Program-made: the position numbers and the translations under genes | DNA from: Neisseria lactamica NS19 | Lineage (GTDB): Bacteria; Pseudomonadota; Gammaproteobacteria; Burkholderiales; Neisseriaceae | Reading direction: 5' to 3' | Assembly: GCA_000193795.2 (NCBI GenBank) | Contig: AEPI01000121.1 | Coordinates: 1-64,000, forward strand | DNA: 64,000 nt | Shown: in pieces, positions 43,101 through 51,090 of the stretch | Position numbering within the stretch: the first letter of the stretch is position 1 | Layout of the letters: each line of letters starts with the position of its first letter | The notes under the pieces: generated by a model | What the model was told of the DNA's origin: nothing | What the model saw: the letters and a program-made list of their open reading frames with translations, nothing else | Database searches by the model: none

Positions 43101-44191
43101 ACATAACGGCGATAAAAACAACGAGGATGCCTATAACAAACGCTTTAACGGCTCTGAAATGACGGCGGAAAAAGCCGGAGACGATTACGTCAATAAAACC
43201 TATACCGACAACAGGCAAAATGTCTATTTGGTCAAACAGGCTACCGGCAATCCGAGTCGAAATGTCAAAAATATAAATGATATGTTCGACTCAACCGCAC
43301 ATTATGCGTTCACTTTGGATACTTATACCAAACGCGAAGGGGAGCGGGCTTTTTTCAACCTTGGACAAAAAAGAAGGCGATTGGATAAGGCTGACGCACA
43401 CCCGTGTGATTCAATCCGATGCGTTTAGATTTCATAACAACGATTTTGAAATCGGATATGACCGCTTCAGCCTCAACGAACAGGAGAAAAAACGCAAATG
43501 GGGCATAAGTTTCGACTACGGACATGGCAGGACATCGTTATGGAATACGTTTGGCAAAGGAAGAATCAGAAAATATGAATTGGCCCTGTACAATACTACC
43601 CAATACATAGATAAAGAAGGAGACGAAACAGGGTATATCGACAATGTATTAAAAATAGGAAAACTGCGTAACCGTGTGATTGCACGAAATCATATGGGGA
43701 AATTATGGGGTACGGGAAAATATAGCAACACCCTATTCTCTATCAGCACCGAATACGGCCGCCGTAAATTTTTGGATGACGATAAATTGTGGCGGATTAC
43801 ACCGCAAGCACAGTTGCAATATTCCTATTTGAGAGGTGCGGGCTACCGGCTCGACAACGGTATAAACGTCAACTTAAGCCACGCAAACAGCCTGATAGGC
43901 CGCTTGGGTTTGGATGTCGTGAGAAAATTTGACGAAGATAAAAAACTTTTCTATGTAAAAGGCAATATCCTTCATGAATTCTTGGGCAGCCGCTCCTTTA
44001 AGGCATTTGAGGGCAACAGCAGTTATGCTCAAAAATGGAATACGAGGGGGACTTGGTATTCCGTCGGCTTGGGCTACAATGCGCGGACAGGTAAAAAAAC
44101 AAATGTCTTTGCCGATGCGGAAAAAGAGTTTTCCGGCGGCAAAAAAGGTTCGTACAACATCCGCTTATCCGTTTCCCATCAGTTTGACTGA
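40149..44191 (+). pseudogene. Autotransporter gene, disrupted (phase-variable and frameshifted)
   Basis: The start MKQNRKFALSTIALLIQSALCFEANA (ATG at 40149, TAAGGAGA upstream) is a signal peptide. The coding frame changes three times: at the A4 run near 40369-40372 (one A missing), at a 19-C tract (40683-40701, needs 20 or 17 C) and at 43350-43372 (T6 or A6 run). The downstream parts read well: a passenger of repeated rungs such as SAANNIIEIGGN, KAKENNKITVEN and EAGGDNIVTMKS, and a barrel from about 43380 to the end (GISFDYGHG ... GLGYNARTGKKTNVFADAEKEF ... LSVSHQFD), ending in Phe-Asp. If intact, roughly 1340 residues. Confidence 0.85.
40683..40701 (+). repeat. C19 homopolymer in autotransporter gene
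   Basis: Nineteen C in a row separate NNIT-P from the DEKNDKGSISFHSK reading frame. With 19 the downstream frame is lost; 20 or 17 would join them. This is a typical neisserial ON/OFF tract, here OFF. Exact length may be affected by sequencing. Confidence 0.85.
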
Positions 44192-44258
44192 ATGATTGGA
44201 ACCTTATCGCAACAATGGGTTAAATCTAATTCGAGTCTTTAGGATAAACCGCAATGAA

Positions 44259-44287
44259 ATGCCGTCTGAACCGCTTTCAGACGGCAT
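44259..44287 (+). terminator. Inverted DUS pair terminator
   Basis: A perfect DUS pair followed by TTTT, about 70 bases after the broken autotransporter gene. The 303-base gap to the next gene also holds the promoter and leader listed next. Confidence 0.75.
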
Positions 44288-44341
44288 TTTTGCCAATGGG
44301 CAAAATGACAGCGGCGGGATTTTTTATTTTCCCGATTGAAG

Positions 44342-44494
44342 TATAATGTTGCCGGTTTCAACCGGATACTCAAACGGTTTGCTCCAACACTCGGAACGGC
44401 GCATAAAACGCCGCCCCGCGTGTTATCCCGAACGGGGCGGCTAATCAGATCCTATCGCCGTAAACGGCGGGGTTTCCACCGAAAAGGAATTGAG
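44342..44494 (+). promoter_or_regulatory. Promoter -10 and structured leader of lipoprotein gene
   Basis: TATAAT (44342-44347) is a strong -10 box, though the -35 is poor. A leader of about 140 bases follows. It contains a GC-rich hairpin (GCCGCCCCG with CGGGGCGGC, 44411-44441) before the ATG at 44495. I cannot say whether it is regulatory. Confidence 0.35.
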
Positions 44495-44866
44495 ATGAAT
44501 AAAACCTTGTCTATTTTGCCGGCGGTAATCTTACTCGGCGGCTGCGCCGTCGGCGGCGGCAACACATTCGGCAGCTTGGACGGCGGCACGGGTATGGGCG
44601 GCAGTATCGTCAAAATGGCGGTTGAGAGCCAATGCCGCGCGGAATTGGACAGGCGCAGCGAATGGCGGTTGACCGCGCTGGCGATGAGTGCCGAAAAACA
44701 GGCGGAATGGGAAAACAAGATTTGCGGCTGCGTCGCCCAAGAAGCCCCCGAACGGATGACCGGCAACGATGTGATGCAGATGCTGGATCCGTCCACGCGC
44801 AATCAGGCGCTTGCCGCCCTGACCGCCAAAACGGTTTCCGCCTGCTTCGGCAGGCTGTACCGCTAA
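44495..44866 (+). CDS. Putative outer-membrane lipoprotein
   Basis: This 123-residue protein starts MNKTLSILPAVILLGGC at the ATG at 44495, with AAAAGGAATTGAG upstream. LLGGC is a lipobox with Cys17 as the lipid-modified residue. The mature part begins AVGGGNTFGSLDGGTGMGG, then has an amphipathic helix (SQCRAELDRRSEWRLTALAMSAEKQAEW) and Cys in NKICGCVAQEA and the last VSACFGRLY. The Cys spacing resembles the hom-linked membrane protein at 5.6 kb. Function unknown. A DUS-containing gap and thrC follow. Confidence 0.75.
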   Translation: MNKTLSILPAVILLGGCAVGGGNTFGSLDGGTGMGGSIVKMAVESQCRAELDRRSEWRLTALAMSAEKQAEWENKICGCVAQEAPERMTGNDVMQMLDPSTRNQALAALTAKTVSACFGRLYR

Positions 44867-44938
44867 AATCTTCAAAAGGTGTGGCGGCAATGCCGTCTGA
44901 AGCCGTTTTTATTGCAACTTTTACAGAAGGGAAATTTG

Positions 44939-46348
44939 ATGGACTACATAAGCACGCGCGGCGAAACCGCACCCAAACCGTTCAGCGAAGTTTTATTGAT
45001 GGGGCTCGCCCCCGACGGCGGGCTGATGCTGCCGGAACATTATCCGCAAATCGGGCGGGAAACCTTGGACAAATGGCGCGGTTTGGCTTATCCAGAATTG
45101 GCGTTTGAAATTATGCGCCTGTTCGTTACCGACATTCCGGAGGACGATTTGCGCGATATTCTGAACCGTACTTACACGAAAGCGGCGTTCGGCACTAAGG
45201 AAATCACCCCCGTCCGCACGCTTTCAGACGGCATCAAAATCCAAGCCTTGTCCAACGGCCCGACGCTGGCGTTCAAAGATATGGCGATGCAGTTTTTGGG
45301 CAATGCGTTTGAATATGTTTTAAACAAAGAAGGCAAAAAACTCAATATCTTGGGGGCAACCAGCGGTGATACGGGTTCGGCTGCGGAATATGCCTTGCGC
45401 GGCAAAAAAGGCGTGAATGTATTTATGCTGTCGCCCGACGGTAAAATGAGCGCGTTCCAACGCGCGCAGATGTACAGCCTGCAAGACGGGAATATCCACA
45501 ATATCGCCGTGAAGGGGATGTTTGACGACTGTCAGGACATTGTGAAGGCGGTGCAGAATGATGCCGCGTTCAAGGAAAAATACCATATCGGTACGGTCAA
45601 TTCGATCAACTGGGGACGCATCGTCGCGCAAGTGGTTTATTACTTTGCGGGCTATTTCAAAGCGACGCAAAGCAATGACGAGCAAATCAGCTTCTGCGTG
45701 CCGAGCGGCAACTTCGGCAATGTTTGCGCGGGACACATCGCCAAACAAATGGGCCTGCCTGTCCGCCGCCTGATTGTCGCGACCAATGAAAACGATGTGT
45801 TGGACGAGTTTTTCAAAACCGGCGCATACCGCCCGCGCAACAGCGCGCATACTTATGTTACCTCCAGCCCGTCGATGGACATTTCCAAAGCGTCCAACTT
45901 CGAGCGTTTCGTGTTCGACCTGATGGATCGCGATCCTCAGGAAATCAATACGCTGTGGGCAGAAGTGGCAGCGGGAAAAGGTTTTGACCTGCGGTTTGCT
46001 TTGGAAAAAGTCGGCGGCAAATACGGTTTTACCTCCGGCAAATCCACCCACGCCGACCGCCTCGCCACCATCAAACAGGTTTACGAGCAAAATCAAGAAC
46101 TCATCGACCCGCATACTGCCGACGGCGTAAAAGTCGCCCGCGAAGTGCGTGAAGAAGGGGAAACGGTGGTTTGTTTGGAAACCGCGTTGGCTGCGAAATT
46201 CGATGCGACCATACGCGAAGCCGTCGGCGATGTCGCCATTCCACGCCCTGCCGCGTTGGAAGGTTTGGAAAGCCTGCCGCAGCGCGTACAAACCGTGCCG
46301 AACAGTGCGGATGCGGTAAAAGGCATCATCGAACAAACCCTTGCCTGA
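44939..46348 (+). CDS. thrC: Threonine synthase
   Basis: Final step of threonine synthesis from O-phosphohomoserine, using PLP. The 469-residue protein starts MDYISTRGETAPKPFSEVLLMGLAPDGGLMLPEHYPQIG at the ATG at 44939, with AGAAGGGAAATTTG upstream. The PLP lysine is Lys113 in GPTLAFKDMAMQFLGNAF. The phosphate-binding ILGATSGDTGSAAEYAL and FCVPSGNFGNVCAGHIAKQMGLPV blocks follow. The DGGLMLP start belongs to the longer, yeast-like class; it is a little longer than the 428-residue E. coli enzyme. Homoserine dehydrogenase, the earlier pathway step, lies at 4.3 kb. Confidence 0.96.
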   Translation: MDYISTRGETAPKPFSEVLLMGLAPDGGLMLPEHYPQIGRETLDKWRGLAYPELAFEIMRLFVTDIPEDDLRDILNRTYTKAAFGTKEITPVRTLSDGIKIQALSNGPTLAFKDMAMQFLGNAFEYVLNKEGKKLNILGATSGDTGSAAEYALRGKKGVNVFMLSPDGKMSAFQRAQMYSLQDGNIHNIAVKGMFDDCQDIVKAVQNDAAFKEKYHIGTVNSINWGRIVAQVVYYFAGYFKATQSNDEQISFCVPSGNFGNVCAGHIAKQMGLPVRRLIVATNENDVLDEFFKTGAYRPRNSAHTYVTSSPSMDISKASNFERFVFDLMDRDPQEINTLWAEVAAGKGFDLRFALEKVGGKYGFTSGKSTHADRLATIKQVYEQNQELIDPHTADGVKVAREVREEGETVVCLETALAAKFDATIREAVGDVAIPRPAALEGLESLPQRVQTVPNSADAVKGIIEQTLA

Positions 46349-46394
46349 TGTCCCGTGTGGGCAGCATTCCGTCCGAACTTAAGATTGAAAGAAA

Positions 46395-47189
46395 ATGACC
46401 TTACCTATGCAGGAAACCCGTTTTTCCATACTGCTGGACGAATTGGCGGCAAAACAGGAGGCAGCCATCGCTCCCCACCTGCTTGCCGACGGAACCAAGG
46501 TATGGGTACGCAAAGCAGGCAGGCACAATGCACGGTGGCGTTACGCGCTGCTCGGTATGGTTGCCCGATATTTGAAACTGGGGGTGTTGAAGCCGGTTCC
46601 CAGCCTCGGCGGCGAGCCTGCCATTGCAACCGAATCAAAACGCCTGTACGAATTACGCACGGCGGGGATAGCCGTTCCCGAATTGCTCGCCGTCCGAAAA
46701 AATGCCCTTATGTTCGGCAATTTGGAAGGTATCCCGCTCGATACGCAAATCCGCCAAGAAGCCGAAGCCGGAAAGGCGGACGCTTGGCTTGCCGGTTTGG
46801 AAGCCATTGCACGCGTACATGAAAAACGGCAGTTCCTCAGTCAGGCGTTTGCGCGGAATATGATGTCGGACGGAAAAAACATCAGCTTTTTGGACTTTGA
46901 AGACGATCCTTCCGAAGTTCTGTCCCCCGTGCAATGCCAAGCCCGCGATTGGCTCTGCTACATCCATTCGACCACGCTGATATTGAAAAACGGCGGACTG
47001 CTGGAAGCGGCTGCGGAAAAATGGGGCGGCGTATTGTCGGGGCAGCCTGCCGAAATACAAAAGCTGATTGCCGCCACCGTCAAACCGATTCTTCCGATAC
47101 GCAGGCTGGAACACCCCCGCTGGGGGCGGGACGCGCTCAGGCTGGCAGCCTCGATTTCCCTGATTTCCCTTGCCGATATGCCGCCATAA
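46395..47189 (+). CDS. Protein-kinase-like (Kdo/WaaP/RIO-type) protein
   Basis: This 264-residue protein starts MTLPMQETRFSILLDELAAKQE. Kinase-fold-like elements are KVWVRKAGRHNARWRYALLGMVARYL (possible ATP-lysine region), ESKRLYELRTAGIAVPELLAVRKNALMFGNLEG, and the catalytic-loop-like AIARVHEKRQFLSQAFARNMMSDGKNISFLDFEDDPSEV, where LDFED resembles the DFG/DFE metal motif. The plan fits small lipopolysaccharide kinases (WaaP/KdkA type) or RIO-like kinases. It may modify the lipid A-core region, but no LPS genes are adjacent. It follows thrC by 46 bases on the same strand, and a DUS terminator ends the unit. Confidence 0.6.
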   Translation: MTLPMQETRFSILLDELAAKQEAAIAPHLLADGTKVWVRKAGRHNARWRYALLGMVARYLKLGVLKPVPSLGGEPAIATESKRLYELRTAGIAVPELLAVRKNALMFGNLEGIPLDTQIRQEAEAGKADAWLAGLEAIARVHEKRQFLSQAFARNMMSDGKNISFLDFEDDPSEVLSPVQCQARDWLCYIHSTTLILKNGGLLEAAAEKWGGVLSGQPAEIQKLIAATVKPILPIRRLEHPRWGRDALRLAASISLISLADMPP

Positions 47190-47207
47190 GCCGCCGCCCG
47201 CCCCGCG

Positions 47208-47235
47208 ATGCCGTCTGAAGCCCTTCAGACGGCAT
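47208..47235 (+). terminator. Inverted DUS pair
   Basis: A perfect DUS pair with a 4-base loop, 18 bases after the kinase-like gene. No T run follows (ATATG). Confidence 0.6.
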
Positions 47236-47376
47236 ATGACCGCCGCGCATCAAGCATTGTCGCAACCATCCGTTTCGTTTAGAATTTTGGCTTTACCCCG
47301 AATCGGGCAGACATTTTCACTCTGCCGCACATCCCGAACAAGCACTATCCATTTCTTTTACTGACAGGAAACCCAA

Positions 47377-48153
47377 ATGGCAGCATTCAATACCCAAAAA
47401 GTATTGTCCGTACACCACTGGACAGACGCATATTTTACCTTTACCTGCACCCGCGACGAATCGTTGCGCTTTGAAAACGGACAGTTCGTTATGGTCGGAT
47501 TGATGGTGGACGGCAAGCCGCTGATGCGCGCATACAGCGTCGCCTCCGCCAACTGGGAAGAACACCTCGAATTTTTCAGCATTAAAGTCCAAGACGGCCC
47601 GCTAACCAGCCGCCTGCAACACCTCAAAGTCGGCGACGACGTGTTAATCAGCAAAAAACCGACCGGAACCTTAGTTGCCGGCGACCTGAATCCGGGCAAA
47701 CACCTTTACCTGTTGAGCACCGGCACCGGCATCGCTCCTTTCTTGAGCATCACCAAAGATCCCGAAATTTACGAACAGTTTGAAAAAATCATCTTGGTAC
47801 ACGGCGTGCGCTACAAAAAAGATTTGGCATACTACGACCGCTTTACCAAAGAATTGCCCGAGCACGAATACCTCGGCGACTTGGTTAAAGAAAAACTGAT
47901 TTACTACCCGATTGTTTCCCGAGAAGAATTCGAACACCACGGCAGGCTGACCGACCTGATGGTAAGCGGCAAATTGTTTGAAGACATCGGCCTGCCCAAA
48001 ATCAATCCTCAAGACGACCGCGCGATGCTGTGCGGCAGCCCTGCGATGCTGAAAGACACCTGCAAGGTTTTGGACGATTTCGGTCTGACTGTCTCCCCGA
48101 AAACCGGCGTGCGCGGCGACTATCTCATCGAACGCGCGTTTGTGGACCAATAA
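47377..48153 (+). CDS. fpr: Ferredoxin/flavodoxin-NADP reductase
   Basis: FAD enzyme that exchanges electrons between NADPH and ferredoxin or flavodoxin, also useful in oxidative stress. The 258-residue protein begins MAAFNTQKVLSVHHWTDAYFTFTCTRDESLRFENGQFVMVG. The FAD motif is MRAYSVASANWEEHLEFFSI (RxYS) and LLSTGTGIAPFLSI binds pyrophosphate/NADP. ALLKDTCKV-like and LIERAFVDQ at the end match FNR subclass I bacterial enzymes; the final residues lack the plant Tyr. It has its own strong terminator at 48191-48229. Confidence 0.94.
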   Translation: MAAFNTQKVLSVHHWTDAYFTFTCTRDESLRFENGQFVMVGLMVDGKPLMRAYSVASANWEEHLEFFSIKVQDGPLTSRLQHLKVGDDVLISKKPTGTLVAGDLNPGKHLYLLSTGTGIAPFLSITKDPEIYEQFEKIILVHGVRYKKDLAYYDRFTKELPEHEYLGDLVKEKLIYYPIVSREEFEHHGRLTDLMVSGKLFEDIGLPKINPQDDRAMLCGSPAMLKDTCKVLDDFGLTVSPKTGVRGDYLIERAFVDQ

Positions 48154-48190
48154 TCCGCTTGAAAATGCCGTCTGAACGGCATCAGCGATC

Positions 48191-48229
48191 AAAAACCCCG
48201 AATCTTGCCAATCAGGATTCGGGGTTTTT
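48191..48229 (+). terminator. Terminator of fpr
   Basis: AAAAACCCCGAATC pairs with GATTCGGGGTTTTT in a 39-base hairpin, 38 bases after fpr. Confidence 0.85.
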
Positions 48230-48264
48230 ATAGCGGGTAAAAATTAGCAATGCACATTTCCGTC

Positions 48265-48284
48265 ATTTCCGCGCAGGCGGGAAT
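48265..48284. repeat. Variant dRS3 repeat
   Basis: ATTTCCGCGCAGGCGGGAAT matches the dRS3 form ATTCCC-N8-GGGAAT with one base changed. It is the first element of the repeat island at 48.26-48.59 kb. Confidence 0.7.
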
Positions 48285-48336
48285 CCAAACTTATCCGTTT
48301 CATTATTATCTGAAAATAAAAGAGAAACCAAACATA

Positions 48337-48442
48337 TATAGTGGATTAAATTTAAACCAGTACGGCGTAGCCTCGCCTTGCCGTACTATCTGTACTGTCT
48401 GCGGCTTCGTCGCCTTGTCCTGATTTAAATTTAATCCACTAT
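48337..48442. repeat. Correia element (CREE), about 106 bp
   Basis: TATAGTGGATTAAATTTAAA starts it and TTTAAATTTAATCCACTAT ends it. The core TACGGCGTAGCCTCGCCTTG is the reverse-orientation version of the element at 36.5 kb. It lies between two dRS3 copies in the fpr-ccoI gap. Confidence 0.9.
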
Positions 48443-48444
48443 GG

Positions 48445-48464
48445 ATTCCCGCTTGCGCGGGAAT
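48445..48464. repeat. dRS3 repeat
   Basis: ATTCCC GCTTGCGC GGGAAT is an exact dRS3. With the variant copy at 48265 it brackets the Correia element, a neisserial intergenic mosaic arrangement. Confidence 0.85.
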
Positions 48465-48498
48465 GACGACGGTGTCCTATCGTCTCATTTGCGGTAGA

Positions 48499-48590
48499 AT
48501 CAGACTTTATTTGGGAGGGGCGTAACCCCTTCCAAATCAGGGCAACACATAGGGCGGTGCTTTATGTGTCGTCCTGTGTGTTGAAACATC
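48499..48590 (+). repeat. 92-bp intergenic repeat with two conserved hairpins, copy 2
   Basis: It has the same length and orientation as the copy at 15475-15566, with five substitutions. Hairpin 2 arms are 48543-48557 and 48569-48583. Two changes turn G-C pairs into G-U and one turns G-U into A-U, so the stem survives. It is the last element before the end of the ccoI gene. Confidence 0.75.
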
Positions 48591-48618
48591 GACTATACGT
48601 CTAAAGCAACGCCGTCCG

Positions 48619-51090
48619 TCATTGTTCGGACGGCATTTTTTCAGACGGCATTTCCCCCCGTTTGTGAAGGCGCAAGGCATTGCCCAAAACCGCCAGCGAA
48701 CTGAAGCTCATACCCAGTGCGGCAATCCACGGTTGGACATAGCCCAAAACGGCAAGCGGTACGGCGATGACATTGTACGCGCCCGCCCATATCAGGTTTT
48801 GCCGGATGATATGGCGGGTGCGCCGCGCCTGATCGAGCAGGCGGGCGACGGTACGCAAATCTTCGTTCAATAACACAATGTCCGCGCCGTCCCTCGCAAT
48901 ATCCGTTCCGCCCGCTGCGGCGGCGGATACGTCTGCCTGCGCCAAAACGGGCGCGTCGTTGATGCCGTCGCCTATCATCAGCACTTTTTTCCCTTCTTTT
49001 TGCAAGGCCTTGACGTAATCGAGTTTGTCTTCGGGCATGGCTTGGGCGCGGTAGTGCACGATACCCAAGGCGCGGGCGGTTTCGGCAACGGCGGTTTCAC
49101 GGTCGCCGCTGAGGATGTGCAGCGTCAGGTTTTTGCCTGCCAACTGCCGCACCGCCTCCTCCGCGCTGTCTTTCAAGGGGTCCGTCAGGTAGAACACGGC
49201 TTGGAAACCGCTTTGACTGCCGAGGTAAACCGCGCTGCCGCCGCCTTCTGTTTGCGGTTCTTTACCTGAAATTTTGGCGACATAGGATGCCCTGCCCAAT
49301 GCCCAAACCTGCGCTTCGCCGTTGACGGACAGTTGCGCGCCCACGCCTTCCCCGATGTGGTTGAGGCGTTGTCCGACTTGGATTTCGGGGGCGGGGCTGT
49401 CTGAAATATGGTGGTTGAGAATGGCGCGCGCGAGCGGGTGTTCGGACTGCTGTTCCAAACTTTGCGCCACTGCCAGCACTTGGGCTTCGGTCATGCCGCC
49501 GAGCAGTTCGATCCGGCGGACAACGGGATTGCCTTGTGTCAGCGTGCCGGTCTTGTCGAAAATGATGTCGGTGGTTTGGGCGAGGGTTTCGATTGCCTGC
49601 TTTCCGCCGATTAAAATGCCTTCGCGCGCCAGCGTACCGGTCGAGGCAGCCAGTGCGGTCGGTGTGGCAAGCGATAGGGCGCAGGGGCAGGTAATGACCA
49701 GCAGGGCGACGGTAATCCACAGTGCGGTATGCGCGTCGGCGTATAGCGTCCAGCCGATAAAGACGGGGACGGCAAGCAGGAGTTCGCCGAATATGAAAGA
49801 CGAGGCGTATTGTTCCGCCAACTCGGCGGTGCGCGGTTTTTGGGCCAGTGCGCGGTCGAGCAGGCGGACGATATGGGACAGGCGCGTACTGCTGCCGGTA
49901 CGGTCTGTGCGTATAATCAGGGGGCTTTGCGTATTGAGTGTGCCTGCGGTTACTTTTTCAGACGGCATTTTGGCGACGGGCAGGCTTTCACCCGTCAGCA
50001 TGGCTTCGTTGACCGCGCTGCTGCCTTCCAGCACCGTGCCGTCAACGGGGATGGTTTCGCCTGGTTTGACCAGCACGGTATCGCCCGCCTTCAATTTGAC
50101 CACGGCGGCTTCTTCAATGTCCCGGCTGCCGGGATAGCCGGGCATCCGGTGGCAGAAGGCGGGTATCAGCTTCACCAGCCTTTCGGCGGCATCGCCTGCC
50201 TTGCGTCGGGCAATGTGTTCCATAAAGCGTCCGCCCAGCAGGAAAAACAGCAGCATGGCGATGGATTCGAAATACATCCCCTGCCCCGCATTGGTCGCAA
50301 GGCTGTAAATGCCGGCGATGAAGGTCATGATGATGGCGGCGGCAATCGGCGTGTCCATACCGGCGCGGCGGTTTTTCAGGTCGCGCAACGCGCCTTGATA
50401 AAACGGGACGGCGCAATAAAATACGACGGGCAACACCATCAGGAAGCCGCCCCAATGGAGGATTTGCAAAAAATCGGGTTCGATATCGCCGCCGTAAAGG
50501 TAGGTCGGCAGCGCGAACATCATGGTCTGCATCATCCCCAGCCCGGCAACGGCGAGGCGGACGATGTATTGTTTGCGTTCTTTTTGGTTGGCGGCTTCGA
50601 TTTTTTGCGCGTCGTAGGGCGCGGCGGTGTAGCCGGTTTGGCGTATGGTCAGCAAAATATCGGAAAGGCGGATTTTTTTGCCGTCCCACACGATGCGGCA
50701 GCGGTGCGTGCTGTAATTCAAATCGATGCGGACGATGCCGTCCGTACGCAGCAGGCGTTGCTCGATGAGCCAGACGCAGGCGGCGCAGGTGATGCCGCCC
50801 AGCATTAAAACCGCCTCGCGCGTGCCGCCGTGCGTTTCGACAAAATCGGATTGGACTTCGGGCAAATCGTAGAGCCGGATTTGGTCGAGGATTTCTTGGG
50901 GCGGCAGTTCGGTTTTTTGCGCGTCGGCGGTGCGTTGTTTGTAATAACTGCCCAAGCCCGCATCGATAATGCTTTGTGCGACCGCCTGACAGCCGGCGCA
51001 GCAGGTTTCGCGGTCTTCGTTTTCGTAACGGACGGTCAGATGCAGGTTTTCGGGAACGTCCAGCCCGCAGTGGAAACAGGTTTTTTTCAT
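48619..51090 (-). CDS. ccoI: Copper-exporting P-type ATPase of FixI/CcoI type
   Basis: P1B ATPase that supplies copper for cbb3 cytochrome oxidase assembly or exports it. The protein is about 823 residues from the ATG at 51090, which overlaps the hflX stop by 4 bases; a longer frame (51129) is possible. The N-terminal region has Cys pairs CFHC and CCAGC, typical of CcoI/FixI proteins. An HMA motif GGITCAACV, the transmembrane metal site VITCPCALSLATPTAL, phosphorylation site DKTGTLTQG, and the VLMIGDGINDAPVLAQADVSAA hinge follow. In Neisseria the cbb3 oxidase is the main terminal oxidase, fitting the CcoI reading. Confidence 0.88.
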   Translation of the reverse strand: MKKTCFHCGLDVPENLHLTVRYENEDRETCCAGCQAVAQSIIDAGLGSYYKQRTADAQKTELPPQEILDQIRLYDLPEVQSDFVETHGGTREAVLMLGGITCAACVWLIEQRLLRTDGIVRIDLNYSTHRCRIVWDGKKIRLSDILLTIRQTGYTAAPYDAQKIEAANQKERKQYIVRLAVAGLGMMQTMMFALPTYLYGGDIEPDFLQILHWGGFLMVLPVVFYCAVPFYQGALRDLKNRRAGMDTPIAAAIIMTFIAGIYSLATNAGQGMYFESIAMLLFFLLGGRFMEHIARRKAGDAAERLVKLIPAFCHRMPGYPGSRDIEEAAVVKLKAGDTVLVKPGETIPVDGTVLEGSSAVNEAMLTGESLPVAKMPSEKVTAGTLNTQSPLIIRTDRTGSSTRLSHIVRLLDRALAQKPRTAELAEQYASSFIFGELLLAVPVFIGWTLYADAHTALWITVALLVITCPCALSLATPTALAASTGTLAREGILIGGKQAIETLAQTTDIIFDKTGTLTQGNPVVRRIELLGGMTEAQVLAVAQSLEQQSEHPLARAILNHHISDSPAPEIQVGQRLNHIGEGVGAQLSVNGEAQVWALGRASYVAKISGKEPQTEGGGSAVYLGSQSGFQAVFYLTDPLKDSAEEAVRQLAGKNLTLHILSGDRETAVAETARALGIVHYRAQAMPEDKLDYVKALQKEGKKVLMIGDGINDAPVLAQADVSAAAAGGTDIARDGADIVLLNEDLRTVARLLDQARRTRHIIRQNLIWAGAYNVIAVPLAVLGYVQPWIAALGMSFSSLAVLGNALRLHKRGEMPSEKMPSEQ

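Noticed and set aside
45320..46336. 338-codon minus-strand frame opposite thrC
   Set aside because: It is an antisense shadow of an enzyme with all PLP motifs.
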